Shown piece by piece: positions 16,018 through 23,861 of a DNA stretch of 64,000 nucleotides. The notes beneath the pieces were generated by a model. It did not search any database. It saw only the letters and a list, made by a program, of their open reading frames with translations, and was not told the DNA's origin. Both the position numbers and the translations under genes were made by a program. Each line of letters starts with the position of its first letter. Positions within the stretch are counted from its first letter, which is position 1. Location of the stretch: contig NZ_VISR01000010.1 in NCBI RefSeq assembly GCF_007827595.1, positions 124,001 through 188,000 of the forward strand, written 5' to 3'. Source of the DNA: Streptomyces sp. BK340. Its GTDB lineage: Bacteria > Actinomycetota > Actinomycetes > Streptomycetales > Streptomycetaceae.

Positions 16018-16033
16018 TCGAAAGCGCTTGCGA
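16018..16033. promoter_or_regulatory. LacI-type near-palindrome upstream of the pseudokinase gene
   Basis: TCGAAAGCGCTTGCGA is symmetric at 14 of 16 positions around AAGCGCTT, the core typical of LacI/GalR-family operators. It lies 116 bases before the pseudokinase start, in an unusually A/T-rich patch. No LacI gene is nearby. Confidence 0.4.
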
Positions 16034-16134
16034 GTTTGCGATAACGGCACATGACCGGGCATCGACCTGGGGGTAACCGACGGTAAATGCCCGGGTGTGC
16101 CGCCGCGCTCGGAGTGTCCGGGACCAACGCGGTT

Positions 16135-17160
16135 TCAGAGGTCGCGGGCCACCAGGAAGTCCAGCAGCCGGAGCGTCTCCTCGACGGCGGGCGACGGGAC
16201 CTCCGTGAGCAGGGAGCGCGCGGCGGCGGTGTGCCAGCGGGCCTCGGCCAGTGCCGCCGCGCGGCCGCCCGCCCGCTCGATCAGCGCGGCCGCCTCCTCG
16301 GTCCGACCGGGCCGGTCCAGCAGTGCCGGCAGCCGGCGGCCCGCGGGGGAGCCGAGCGCGGCCAGCACCGGGAAGGTCTTCTTCCGCTCGCGCAGATCCC
16401 CGCCGGCCGGCTTGCCGGTGACGGCCGGGTCGCCCCAGATGCCCAGCACGTCGTCCACCAGCTGGAAGGCGACGCCCAGATGCCGCCCTGCGCGGTCCAG
16501 CGCGGTGACGACCGGCGCGGGTGCCCCGCCGAGCGCGGCCCCGAGCGCGGCGGCGCAGCCCAGCAGCGCGCCCGTCTTGTGCTCGGCCATCGCCCGGTAC
16601 TCCTCGGGCGTGACCCGCTCCGGCCCGTCGAACGGCCGGGTGGCGAACAGCAGGTCGTCGGCCTGCCCGCGCACCAGATCGGCGAGGGCCGTGGACAGGA
16701 TGCGTACGGCACCCGGACCGCCCGGCCCGGCGGCGAGGGTCTCCACGGCGAGCGCGAACAGGGCGTCCCCGGCGAGGACCGCGGGACCCGTGCCGTACGC
16801 CTTCCAGACGGCGGGGCGCCGGCGCCGGGTGGCGTCGCCGTCCATGATGTCGTCGTGGAGCAGGGAGAAGGCGTGCACCAGCTCCACCGCGACCGCCGCC
16901 GGGACCCCGGCCCGCCCGTCGGCGCCGGCCATCCGGGCGCCGAGCACCGCCAGCGCCTGCCGCACGCCCTTGCCGCCCGGCGCGGCGGCGGGGGCGCCGC
17001 CGACCTCGCACCAGCCGAAGGAGTACGCGGCCATCTCGGCCACCCAGGGGTGCAGCCGTCCCACCGCCTCCGCCAGCGCGGGGCGCACCAACTCCCGGCA
17101 GCGGTCGAGGATTTCCGGAGCCGAGGGCGGCGCCTGCACCGCCGGGTGGAGCCCGGTCAC
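16135..17160 (-). CDS. Polyprenyl (short-chain isoprenyl) diphosphate synthase
   Basis: 341 residues from GTG 17160, which overlaps the upstream stop as GTGA. The first Asp-rich motif is DDIMD (103-107, in LLHDDIMDGDATRRRRP) and the second is DDVLGIWGD (236-244), both intact. It should condense IPP with allylic diphosphates to give GPP, FPP or GGPP. The residue block AAYSFGWCEVGG (about 45-56) is characteristic of an actinobacterial subgroup that includes polyprenyl transferases found as encapsulin cargo. However, it lacks a long disordered N-terminal cargo extension and sits 14 kb from the shell gene. It is co-transcribed with the TPR protein behind the 18208-18239 operator. Chain length is not predictable here. 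Confidence 0.87.
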   Translation of the reverse strand: MTGLHPAVQAPPSAPEILDRCRELVRPALAEAVGRLHPWVAEMAAYSFGWCEVGGAPAAAPGGKGVRQALAVLGARMAGADGRAGVPAAVAVELVHAFSLLHDDIMDGDATRRRRPAVWKAYGTGPAVLAGDALFALAVETLAAGPGGPGAVRILSTALADLVRGQADDLLFATRPFDGPERVTPEEYRAMAEHKTGALLGCAAALGAALGGAPAPVVTALDRAGRHLGVAFQLVDDVLGIWGDPAVTGKPAGGDLRERKKTFPVLAALGSPAGRRLPALLDRPGRTEEAAALIERAGGRAAALAEARWHTAAARSLLTEVPSPAVEETLRLLDFLVARDL

Positions 17161-18197
17161 CGTACGACCTCCGCGTCCAGGCCGAACTCCGCCTGCGCCC
17201 GGGTCACCATCTCCCGTGCGTGCCTGAGTCCGCTGCGCTCCAGCACCCGTGCCAGGTCCGCGAGTTCGGCCGCCGTCTCGGCGCGGTCGTGGCCCAGCCG
17301 GGCCAGCGACTTGGCCAGGCCCAGCCGGGCCAGCGCCTCGCCGCGCGGCTCGCTCATCGCCCGGAACTCCTCCAGGGCCAGCTCGTACAGGTCCCGGGCC
17401 TCGGCGTACCGCCCCGCGCGGTAGAAGACGTTGCCCCGCATCTTGTGGTTGTAGGCGAGCGCGCTGGACAGGTTCATCGCCCGGCAGCTGGCCTCGGCCA
17501 GCGCCAGCAGCTCCAGCGCCCGCTCGGTGTCCGCGTCGCGGACCGAGAGGACGTCGGCGAGTCCGCGCAGTGCCCAGGCGTGGCCGCGCCGGTCGTCGGC
17601 CCGCTCGGCTATCTGCGCCGCCTCCTCGAAGAGGGCGTACGCCTTGTCGTACTCCCCGGTGTTGCGGTGCATCTGCGCGATGCCCTCCAGCGCCCACACC
17701 GTGTGCCGGGCCTCCCCGCGCCTGCGGGCCTCGGCCAGCAGCTGCTCGTGCAGCCGGCCCACCGCCTCGTAGTCGCCCTGGATGCGGCCGGTCTCCGCGA
17801 GGCCCGCCAGCGAGTAGCCGCGGACAACGATGTCGCCCCCCTGCTCGCCGAGTTCGGCCGCGAGCCCGAGCAGCCGCCAGGCCAGCGGGAAGGCGCCGCG
17901 CTGCCGGGCCAGGGTGCCGCCGCTCCACAGCGCCCACGCCATCGCGGCCGTGTCCCCGGCCTCGCGGGCGGAACGGTAACTCGCCTTCCAGGCCCGGTCG
18001 GCGTCCCGTACCTGGCCGAGCCGCCGGTGCGCCTCGGCGACGGCGAGACCGCAGCGGGCCGCCTCGTCGGGGCGGCCCGACCGCTCGGCCTCGCGCAGCC
18101 GCTCGGTGCCCTCGCTCAGGACGTCGGTCAGAGAGGAGTTGACGGACAGGGTGGTCAGGGAGCCCTGGTACTCCGGGGCGAAAGCCTTGCCGTACAT
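17157..18197 (-). CDS. Tetratricopeptide-repeat protein
   Basis: 346 residues starting MYGKAFAPEY at ATG 18197 (AAAGG upstream). It is built almost entirely of helical repeats with the TPR signature of small residues and AL/Y pairs, from about 35 to 335. Examples are WALEGIAQMHRNTGEYDKAY and LAYNHKMRGNVFYRAGRYAE. There are no enzymatic motifs and no DNA-binding domain, unlike SARP or AfsR proteins. It is the promoter-proximal gene of a two-gene operon with the polyprenyl synthase (GTGA overlap), so it may organise or regulate that enzyme. The start region is controlled by an elaborate palindrome just upstream. Confidence 0.85.
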   Translation of the reverse strand: MYGKAFAPEYQGSLTTLSVNSSLTDVLSEGTERLREAERSGRPDEAARCGLAVAEAHRRLGQVRDADRAWKASYRSAREAGDTAAMAWALWSGGTLARQRGAFPLAWRLLGLAAELGEQGGDIVVRGYSLAGLAETGRIQGDYEAVGRLHEQLLAEARRRGEARHTVWALEGIAQMHRNTGEYDKAYALFEEAAQIAERADDRRGHAWALRGLADVLSVRDADTERALELLALAEASCRAMNLSSALAYNHKMRGNVFYRAGRYAEARDLYELALEEFRAMSEPRGEALARLGLAKSLARLGHDRAETAAELADLARVLERSGLRHAREMVTRAQAEFGLDAEVVR

Positions 18198-18207
18198 GCA
18201 TGCCTTT

Positions 18208-18239
18208 CTATACACGGTGTGTATACATGATGTGTATAG
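18208..18239. promoter_or_regulatory. Overlapping palindromic operators (TATACAC/GTGTATA) before the TPR gene
   Basis: CTATACAC at 18208-18215 and GTGTATAG at 18232-18239 are perfect outer arms around a central TGTATACA. Inside are two overlapping 17-bp sites: TATACAC-N3-GTGTATA at 18209-18225 (perfect) and 18222-18238 (one mismatch). The block ends 11 bases upstream of ATG 18197. A bound dimer pair would block ribosome-site access at DNA level or the promoter. It resembles TetR/GntR-type operators; the cognate regulator is not in the neighbourhood. Confidence 0.75.
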
Positions 18240-18253
18240 CGCGCCGAAAACTT

Positions 18254-18276
18254 GCCCTGACCCCGGGGGTCAGGGC
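18254..18276. terminator. Perfect palindrome, probable terminator of the AIM24 gene or operator
   Basis: Arms GCCCTGACCCC and GGGGTCAGGGC are perfect around a single central G. It lies 75 bases after the stop of the AIM24 gene, between it and the TPR promoter. There is no T-tract, which is normal in Streptomyces. The near absence of a loop leaves open that it is a protein-binding site. Confidence 0.55.
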
Positions 18277-18350
18277 TTGGTCTGTTGTCGGTCAAGACGC
18301 CGGTACGGCAAAGGGGGTTGCTCGTGAGGCGTAGATCACCTCACGGGGCG

Positions 18351-19037
18351 TCAGTGCTGCTGAACCTTCTGCGGGGTCTCCTCGCTGGGACGAACCACGA
18401 CGTACCCCTCGCCCTGGAGCATCAGCTGGACGGCCTCCCCGGAGCCGCCGCGCAGCATCGAGCCGAACGACTGGGAGCGGTGCAGGGAGGTCTGCAGATG
18501 CGCGGTCCAGCCGACCACCGCGTCCGTGTCGACGTACACCGGGTACTGGGCCGAGACCGGTATGACCAGCGGGTTGCCCTCGCACACCAGGCCGAGCCGG
18601 CCCTGTCCGCTGAACACGCTGTTGAACAGGCCGCCGCCGGCGATGCCCGAACCCTTCACGGTCTTGATCTCGTACGACAGCGACGGGTCGAAACACAGGA
18701 CGTTGCGGCCGTTGACGGTGAACTGGTCGCCCTGCTCCACCTCGACGATGAAACAGTTCTGCGCCTCGTGCGCGAACCACACCTCGCCCTGCCCGCGGAC
18801 CGCCATCAGCGGCAGCCCCTCACCGGTGACCGCGCGCTTGAGCATGCCGCCCACGCCCTGGCCCTTGCGCTCGAACTGGAGACCGCCGCGGTAGGCGATC
18901 ATCGCGCCCTGGCGGGCGAACATCTCACCGTTCACGGCGTACTTGATGCATTTGGCGTTCTCGACGGCCATGCCCGGCTCGACGGCCGGACGCACCATGT
19001 GCTGACTGGAAAACAGATCACCCTTCATGCGGGGCAT
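18351..19037 (-). CDS. AIM24 family protein
   Basis: 228 residues. The whole length fits the AIM24/TIGR00266 beta-rich fold: YAVNGEMFARQGAMIAYRG, a Gly-rich GVGGMLKRAVTGEG segment, FDPSLSYEIKTVKG, GGGLFNSVFSGQGRLGL and MLRGGSGEAVQL. No signal peptide or catalytic motif is seen. In eukaryotes AIM24 affects mitochondrial inner-membrane organisation; bacterial roles are poorly known. ATG 19037 was kept, with a second ATG at 19028 possible. It is close to the TerD-CAP gene on the same strand (47-base gap), so the two may be co-transcribed. Confidence 0.87.
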   Translation of the reverse strand: MPRMKGDLFSSQHMVRPAVEPGMAVENAKCIKYAVNGEMFARQGAMIAYRGGLQFERKGQGVGGMLKRAVTGEGLPLMAVRGQGEVWFAHEAQNCFIVEVEQGDQFTVNGRNVLCFDPSLSYEIKTVKGSGIAGGGLFNSVFSGQGRLGLVCEGNPLVIPVSAQYPVYVDTDAVVGWTAHLQTSLHRSQSFGSMLRGGSGEAVQLMLQGEGYVVVRPSEETPQKVQQH

Positions 19038-19084
19038 GGTGTCCCGGAAGGGGTCGCTCCGCCAAGATCACGGTATGTGCCCGG

Positions 19085-20359
19085 TCAGCCACCGAACAGC
19101 TGGGCCCAGTAGGTGCCCGCCCGGCCGCCGCCGGTGAAGCCGACACCGATGTGCGTGAAGTCGGCTTCGAGGATGTTCGCGCGGTGGCCGGGGCTGTTCA
19201 TCCAGCCGTCCACCACCTCGGCGGGGGAGCGCTGACCGCAGGCGATGTTCTCGCCGATGGTGCGCCGGCGGGAGCCCGCCCGGGCGGCCCGGTCCCAGGG
19301 CCGGCTGCGGTCGGGGCAGGTGTGCGCGTAGAAGTCGCGGGCCACCATGTCCGCGCAGTGCGCCTGCGCGGCCCGCGCGAGCGGTGGATCCGCCGCCAGC
19401 GGAGCCAGCCCGGCCCGCGCCCGCTCGGCGTTGGTCAGCGCGACGACCTCGGCGACCGTTTGGGACAGCTCGCCCGGGGTCAGGGGCCTGGCCCACAGCG
19501 CGGTCCAGTACCGGTCGCCCGCGTCGGCGTGGGCCAGGCCGAGATGGGTGAAGCCGGGGCCGAGCAGGGTGTGCCGGGCCTGGCCGGTGTCCAGGCAGTA
19601 GGCGACGAACTCGGCCGGGGTGCGCGGCCCGGACACGAGATGCTCGCCCACGGTGACGTACGCGTACCCGGTGGCCGTGATCCGCTGGTGAACCGAGACG
19701 CCGTCCAGGCCCTCGGAGGCGAGCCGGCCGGCGCCGGCCATCGCCTCGGCGTGCGCCCGTGCGGCGGCGCCGAGGCGTGCGTCGAGCGCCACCGGAGGGG
19801 AGCCGGCCCGGGCCCGGGCGGAGTTGACCAGCCCCAGGAAGCCGTCGGCATCCGGAGCGGGCTCCGTCTGCGGGCCGTCGTCCACGACGTCCACCCCGAA
19901 GTCCCGGGCCAGCCCCGCCAGCCCGTCGGCATAGCCCTGTCCGATCGCCCGCAGCTTCCACCCGGTACCCCGCTGATACAGCTCGGCTAGCAGCAGTACG
20001 GTCTCCGGCCCGAGGCGCGGCGGGACAAAGCAGGCCAGAGCGCGCCCGGAGCCGTCGGTGACTTCCAGTCGGGGCGCGGGCAAGCGCCCGAGCGGCGTGC
20101 CAGGCTCGGCCGCGCTGACGGCGACGGTGACCCGGGTGGCCGCGGGCCGCAGCCGCGCCGGGTCGAGGTGGAGCGTGCCACCGTGCAACCGGACGCCGGG
20201 CGCACCCGGCTGGTTGTAGAACACGAAGTCCGCGTCCCCGCCGACCTTGCCGCCCCCGTCCGTGACGAGGGCGGACACGTCGAAGGGCCCGGCAACCCGC
20301 AACACCAGCGCACCGCCCGGCAGGGGCACATTCCCTCCGGGGACCAACTCGTTCGTCAC
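19085..20359 (-). CDS. TerD-domain stress protein fused to two CAP (SCP/PR-1) domains
   Basis: 424 residues. Residues 1-155 are a TerD/tellurium-resistance-type beta-sandwich (MTNELVPGGNVPLPGGAL, DADFVFYNQPGAPG, LLAELYQRGTGWKLRAIGQGY). A first CAP-like domain (about 172-295) has FLGLVNSARARAGSPP and GEHLVSGPRTPAEF but a degenerate end. The second CAP domain (about 300-424) is canonical: NAERARAGLAPLA, HCADMVARDFYAH, RRTIGENIACG, WMNSPGHRANILEADFTH and GTYWAQLFGG. There is no signal peptide although CAP domains are usually secreted, so this is probably a cytoplasmic protein. TerD domains bind Ca2+ and CAP domains are often hydrolase or lipid-binding modules; the combined role is unknown. Confidence 0.85.
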   Translation of the reverse strand: MTNELVPGGNVPLPGGALVLRVAGPFDVSALVTDGGGKVGGDADFVFYNQPGAPGVRLHGGTLHLDPARLRPAATRVTVAVSAAEPGTPLGRLPAPRLEVTDGSGRALACFVPPRLGPETVLLLAELYQRGTGWKLRAIGQGYADGLAGLARDFGVDVVDDGPQTEPAPDADGFLGLVNSARARAGSPPVALDARLGAAARAHAEAMAGAGRLASEGLDGVSVHQRITATGYAYVTVGEHLVSGPRTPAEFVAYCLDTGQARHTLLGPGFTHLGLAHADAGDRYWTALWARPLTPGELSQTVAEVVALTNAERARAGLAPLAADPPLARAAQAHCADMVARDFYAHTCPDRSRPWDRAARAGSRRRTIGENIACGQRSPAEVVDGWMNSPGHRANILEADFTHIGVGFTGGGRAGTYWAQLFGG

Positions 20360-20410
20360 ATCACAAGGAACGCACGGCAGGCCCGGGCGGGTTCCGGCGA
20401 GGACGAACCC

Positions 20411-21610
20411 CTACTCCTTCAGATCCCTCTCCGTCATCGCCGAGCCGCTCATGGCCTGCGCCGGCTTGCCGCAGAACGCCGTCTCCAGCACCCCCGCCAT
20501 CGTGTTCAGCACCTTCGAGTTGTTGGACGTGTTGGCCACGGCGGCGACACTGCGCTTCCCGTCCTTGGAGGCGAACGCGTACGTGTAGTACCCCTGCACC
20601 GCCCCCGTGTGCCCGTACACCGACACCCCGCACGACAGATCCCGCCGCCGCAGCCCGAGCCCGTACGCCGTGGTGCTGTTGACCCGGGTGAAGCGCTCCA
20701 TCTCCGCCAGCCGGGCGGCGGACATGAGCTCTCCCCGCAGCAGCGCCGAGTAGAACGTGTTCAGGTCGCGCGCGCTGGAGATGATCGCGCCCGCGCTCTG
20801 CGCCCACGACACCGTCTGCGTGGTGGCGTCGACGAGCGGGGCGCCGGCCGTGTCCGGGGTGAGGTACCCGCGCGTGTACCGGCCCGGGATCTTCGTGTCG
20901 GGATGGACGTAGAAGGTGTCGGTCAGGCTCAGCGGCTTGAGGATGCGGTTCTCGTACTCGGTCTTCACGGAGTGCCCGGTGAGCTTCTCGATGAGCATGC
21001 CCGCCACGACGAAGTTCGTGTTGGAGTACGAGTACGCGGCGCCGGGCGCGTTGGTGCGGGGCTTCTGCAGGGAGAGGTTGACCAGCTGCTGGTAGGTGTA
21101 GACCTTGTTCCGTACCGCCTCGAAGCCGGAGACGCTCTGGGCGAACATGTCGTTGCTGTAGTCGTACAGGCCGCTGCGGTGGCTCAGGACGTGCCGGACC
21201 GTGATGCGGTCGTCCGGCAGCAGCCCGGGCAGGTAGCGGTTGACCGGGGCGTCCAGGTCGAGCTTGTGCTCGTCGGCCAGCTGCAGCAGGACCACGGCCG
21301 AGAAGGACTTGGTGACGCTGCCGATTCGGAAGCGGTCGTCGGTGCTGATGCTCTGCCGGGTGCCGCGGTCGGCAACGCCCCGACTCAGCCGGTAGGTGCT
21401 GCCGTTGTCGTCGATCCGGGCCAGCGCACCGGGCGCGCCCTGTGCCACCGCCGAGCGCAGCACCGCGTCCAGGCCCGTGGTGTCGGGCGCCGGCAGCGCC
21501 GCCGGCGTGGGCGCGTCGGCCTGCGCGGTCGCGGCCCGCGCCGGAACCGCGACGAGCGACAGCACGACCGCTCCGAGTACCGCACCCCTGCTCACCCTTG
21601 CTGAGACCAT
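20411..21610 (-). CDS. Secreted serine hydrolase, class C beta-lactamase / DD-peptidase family
   Basis: 399 residues from ATG 21610 (GAGG upstream); the open frame reaches 21649. A Sec signal peptide is visible (VSRGAVLGAVVLSLVAVPARA, about residues 5-25). The catalytic motifs match the Streptomyces R61 DD-peptidase type: SVTK (SxxK), YSN (YxN) and HTG in YGHTGAVQGYY. It should act on D-Ala-D-Ala peptides or esters outside the membrane. It is monocistronic and divergent from the M4 protease, which is transcribed the other way across a 311-base gap. Confidence 0.9.
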   Translation of the reverse strand: MVSARVSRGAVLGAVVLSLVAVPARAATAQADAPTPAALPAPDTTGLDAVLRSAVAQGAPGALARIDDNGSTYRLSRGVADRGTRQSISTDDRFRIGSVTKSFSAVVLLQLADEHKLDLDAPVNRYLPGLLPDDRITVRHVLSHRSGLYDYSNDMFAQSVSGFEAVRNKVYTYQQLVNLSLQKPRTNAPGAAYSYSNTNFVVAGMLIEKLTGHSVKTEYENRILKPLSLTDTFYVHPDTKIPGRYTRGYLTPDTAGAPLVDATTQTVSWAQSAGAIISSARDLNTFYSALLRGELMSAARLAEMERFTRVNSTTAYGLGLRRRDLSCGVSVYGHTGAVQGYYTYAFASKDGKRSVAAVANTSNNSKVLNTMAGVLETAFCGKPAQAMSGSAMTERDLKE

Positions 21611-21921
21611 CCGGCCCTCACTCCGTCCATGCGATTGCCGATGCGACATCGGTCACATTCCGGCCTGGGAACCTAGAGGATTCGGGCAACGTCTCCACAG
21701 CCGACACACAGTTGGCCGTATCGTGATCACCCTCGCGGCAGGCATTCGTAAAGGATTGTCATAGAAAACCGCGAAATGGATCATTCCGGCTTTACGTGCG
21801 CATGACTCATCCGTAAGGGTTACCCCTCGGAGCCCGACTAGCTCCCATGGCGCCCAACAGTGCCATGTCTCAAGGCGGTTGGTGATCCCAGCCGTCTTCG
21901 AACGAAGGAACCCTGATCAGA
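21611..21921. other. Divergent promoter region between serine hydrolase and M4 protease
   Basis: 311 bases without a gene. An inverted repeat CCGATG-CGA-CATCGG lies at 21638-21652, close to the hydrolase start, and could be an operator. The remainder is locally A/T-rich (about 21725-21830), as expected for promoters. No confident -35/-10 pairing was made. Confidence 0.55.
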
Positions 21922-23706
21922 TTGCGTAGACCGCACATACGCAGCGTGGCGGTCGCCGTCGCGGTGACCACGGCTGCTACGGGCCTGGCCGGTACTGCCT
22001 TCGCGGGTCCCTCCACGGGGGCGGAGCGGTCCGCCGCCTCCGCTGCCTCGACGGCCACGCTGGTGGTGGAGGCCGCGCGCACCGCGGCCTTCGCCCACAA
22101 CGCGGCGACGGGCGTCTCGAAGGGCGACGAGCTCCACGTCCAGGACGTGATGATCGACCCCGAGGGTGCGCGCCACGTCCGCTTCGTCCGTACTCACAAC
22201 GGAATGCCCGTTCTTGGTGGCGACCTCATCGTCCACCTGAACCGGCAGCTGGCCTACGCGGGTGTCACCCGCGCGGCCGGCAAGCCCGTCAAGGCCGGCA
22301 CCGCCACGGCGAAGCTGACCGCGGGTCAGGCCGCGGCGAAGGCCGCCCAGGTCGCCAAGGGTGACGCGGGTGACGCCCAGCTGGTCCTGGACGCCCGTGA
22401 CGGCGCCTCCGCCCTCGCCTACCAGGTGACCGTCACCGACAAGGGTGCCTCCAGCACCGTCGTCATCGACGCCGTCACCGGCAAGGTGCGCAGCAACACG
22501 CCCGACGCGGACCAGTTCCTGTCGCCGAAGCTGGTCGACACGCTGCGCAAGCGCGGCGAGACGATCGACCCGGCCACCGGCATCGGCTCCGACGCCAGTG
22601 CCGGCCTGCTCGGCTCGGGTGTCTCCGGCGCGACGAGCTACCCGTCGACCGCGCACGGCACCGGCAAGACCCTCTTCGTGGGCAACGTCGGTCTGACCAC
22701 CACGGCGACCTCGCGCGGCCACTACCAGCTCAAGGACCCGAGCCGGTACGGCACCGAGACCCGGGACGCCAAGGGCAAGTACACGGAGAGCTTCGGCGCG
22801 GGCACGAAGTTCACCAGCACCACCAACGTGTGGGGCAACAACAAGACCAGCAGCCGTGCCAGCGCGGCCGCGGACGCCCAGTACGGCGTGACCAAGACCC
22901 TGGACTTCTACAAGAAGACCTTCAACCGCAAGGGCATTGCCAACAACAGCAAGGCCGCTCGCGCGATGGTCCACTGGGGCAACAAGGTCGCCAACGCGTT
23001 CTGGGACCCGACCTGCAACTGCATGCTGTACGGCGACGGCGACGGCACGATGTTCAAGAAGCCGCTCGTCGTCCTCGACGTCACCGGTCACGAGCTGACC
23101 CACGGCGTCGTGGAGGCCACCGCCAAGCTCGAGCCGACCTACGTCGACTCGGACGGCAACCAGTACGGTGAGCCCGGCTCGCTGAACGAGTCCCTCGCGG
23201 ACATCTTCGGCTCCAACGTGGAGTTCTACGCGAACAACACGAAGGACACGCCGGACTACCTGATCGGGGAGAAGCTGGGCCTCGACCAGAAGTTCCTGCG
23301 CCGCCTCGACCACCCGTCGCTCGACAAGCTCGAGGGCACGATCGACTACTGGTCGCCGGACACCTACTACACCGAGGTGCACGCCGGTTCCGGTGTCTCC
23401 TCGCACGCCTACTACCTCCTCGCGGAGGGCAGCGGCAAGAAGACGATCAACGGCGTGAACTACAACTCGCCGACGTACAACGGCGCCACGGTCAAGGGCA
23501 TCGGCCGCACCAAGGCCACCGCCATCTTCTACCGTGCGCTGACCCGCTACATGGTCTCCACCACCGACTTCCACCAGGCGCGCATCGCGACGCTGAAGGC
23601 GGCCAAGGACCTGTACGGCTCCACCAGCACCGAGTACAAGACGGTGGACAAGGCGTGGGCCGCGGTGAACGTCACCGCCGCCAACACGCCGTCGGCCGCC
23701 CACTGA
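21922..23706 (+). CDS. Secreted M4 (thermolysin-like) metallopeptidase preproprotein
   Basis: 594 residues from a TTG at 21922 (GAAGGA 12 bases upstream); no ATG or GTG gives the complete signal peptide. The signal is about 1-30 (VAVAVAVTTAATGLAG to FAG). The propeptide (about 45-200) contains the FTP/PepSY chaperone region (HVRFVRTHNGMPVLGGDLIV). The mature peptidase has the zinc site HELTH (H390, H394) and the third ligand in NESLAD (E423). It also has HAGSGVSSHAYYLLAEG, with the substrate-stabilising His of the family. It is a neutral protease for extracellular protein turnover. A 12-bp stem terminator follows, so it is monocistronic. Confidence 0.93.
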   Translation: MRRPHIRSVAVAVAVTTAATGLAGTAFAGPSTGAERSAASAASTATLVVEAARTAAFAHNAATGVSKGDELHVQDVMIDPEGARHVRFVRTHNGMPVLGGDLIVHLNRQLAYAGVTRAAGKPVKAGTATAKLTAGQAAAKAAQVAKGDAGDAQLVLDARDGASALAYQVTVTDKGASSTVVIDAVTGKVRSNTPDADQFLSPKLVDTLRKRGETIDPATGIGSDASAGLLGSGVSGATSYPSTAHGTGKTLFVGNVGLTTTATSRGHYQLKDPSRYGTETRDAKGKYTESFGAGTKFTSTTNVWGNNKTSSRASAAADAQYGVTKTLDFYKKTFNRKGIANNSKAARAMVHWGNKVANAFWDPTCNCMLYGDGDGTMFKKPLVVLDVTGHELTHGVVEATAKLEPTYVDSDGNQYGEPGSLNESLADIFGSNVEFYANNTKDTPDYLIGEKLGLDQKFLRRLDHPSLDKLEGTIDYWSPDTYYTEVHAGSGVSSHAYYLLAEGSGKKTINGVNYNSPTYNGATVKGIGRTKATAIFYRALTRYMVSTTDFHQARIATLKAAKDLYGSTSTEYKTVDKAWAAVNVTAANTPSAAH

Positions 23707-23733
23707 CGGACGGCAGCAGTACACCAGCACCAC

Positions 23734-23762
23734 CGGATGCCCCGCCTCGCGCGGGGCATCCG
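23734..23762 (+). terminator. Intrinsic terminator after the M4 protease gene
   Basis: Perfect 12-bp stem CGGATGCCCCGC / GCGGGGCATCCG with a 5-base loop, 28 bases after the stop codon. GC-rich and without a U-tract, as is common in Streptomyces. Confidence 0.85.
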
Positions 23763-23825
23763 CATGTCCGGGGCCATGAGCCGGTGCCGGGCCAACTGCC
23801 GCCGCAACAACCGCTGTTTCTTTTA

Positions 23826-23854
23826 TTGACAGCGGAAAATAATGGCCGTAGGTT
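23826..23854 (+). promoter_or_regulatory. Sigma-70-type promoter of the ROK regulator gene (probably leaderless transcript)
   Basis: TTGACA at 23826-23831, a 17-bp spacer, then TAGGTT at 23849-23854, close to the HrdB consensus. The expected start of transcription, about 7 bases downstream, coincides with ATG 23862. No purine-rich ribosome site precedes the ATG. The surrounding A/T-rich patch (23815-23843) is unusual in this genome and could hold the autoregulatory operator. Confidence 0.75.
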
Positions 23855-23861
23855 CCCGGCC

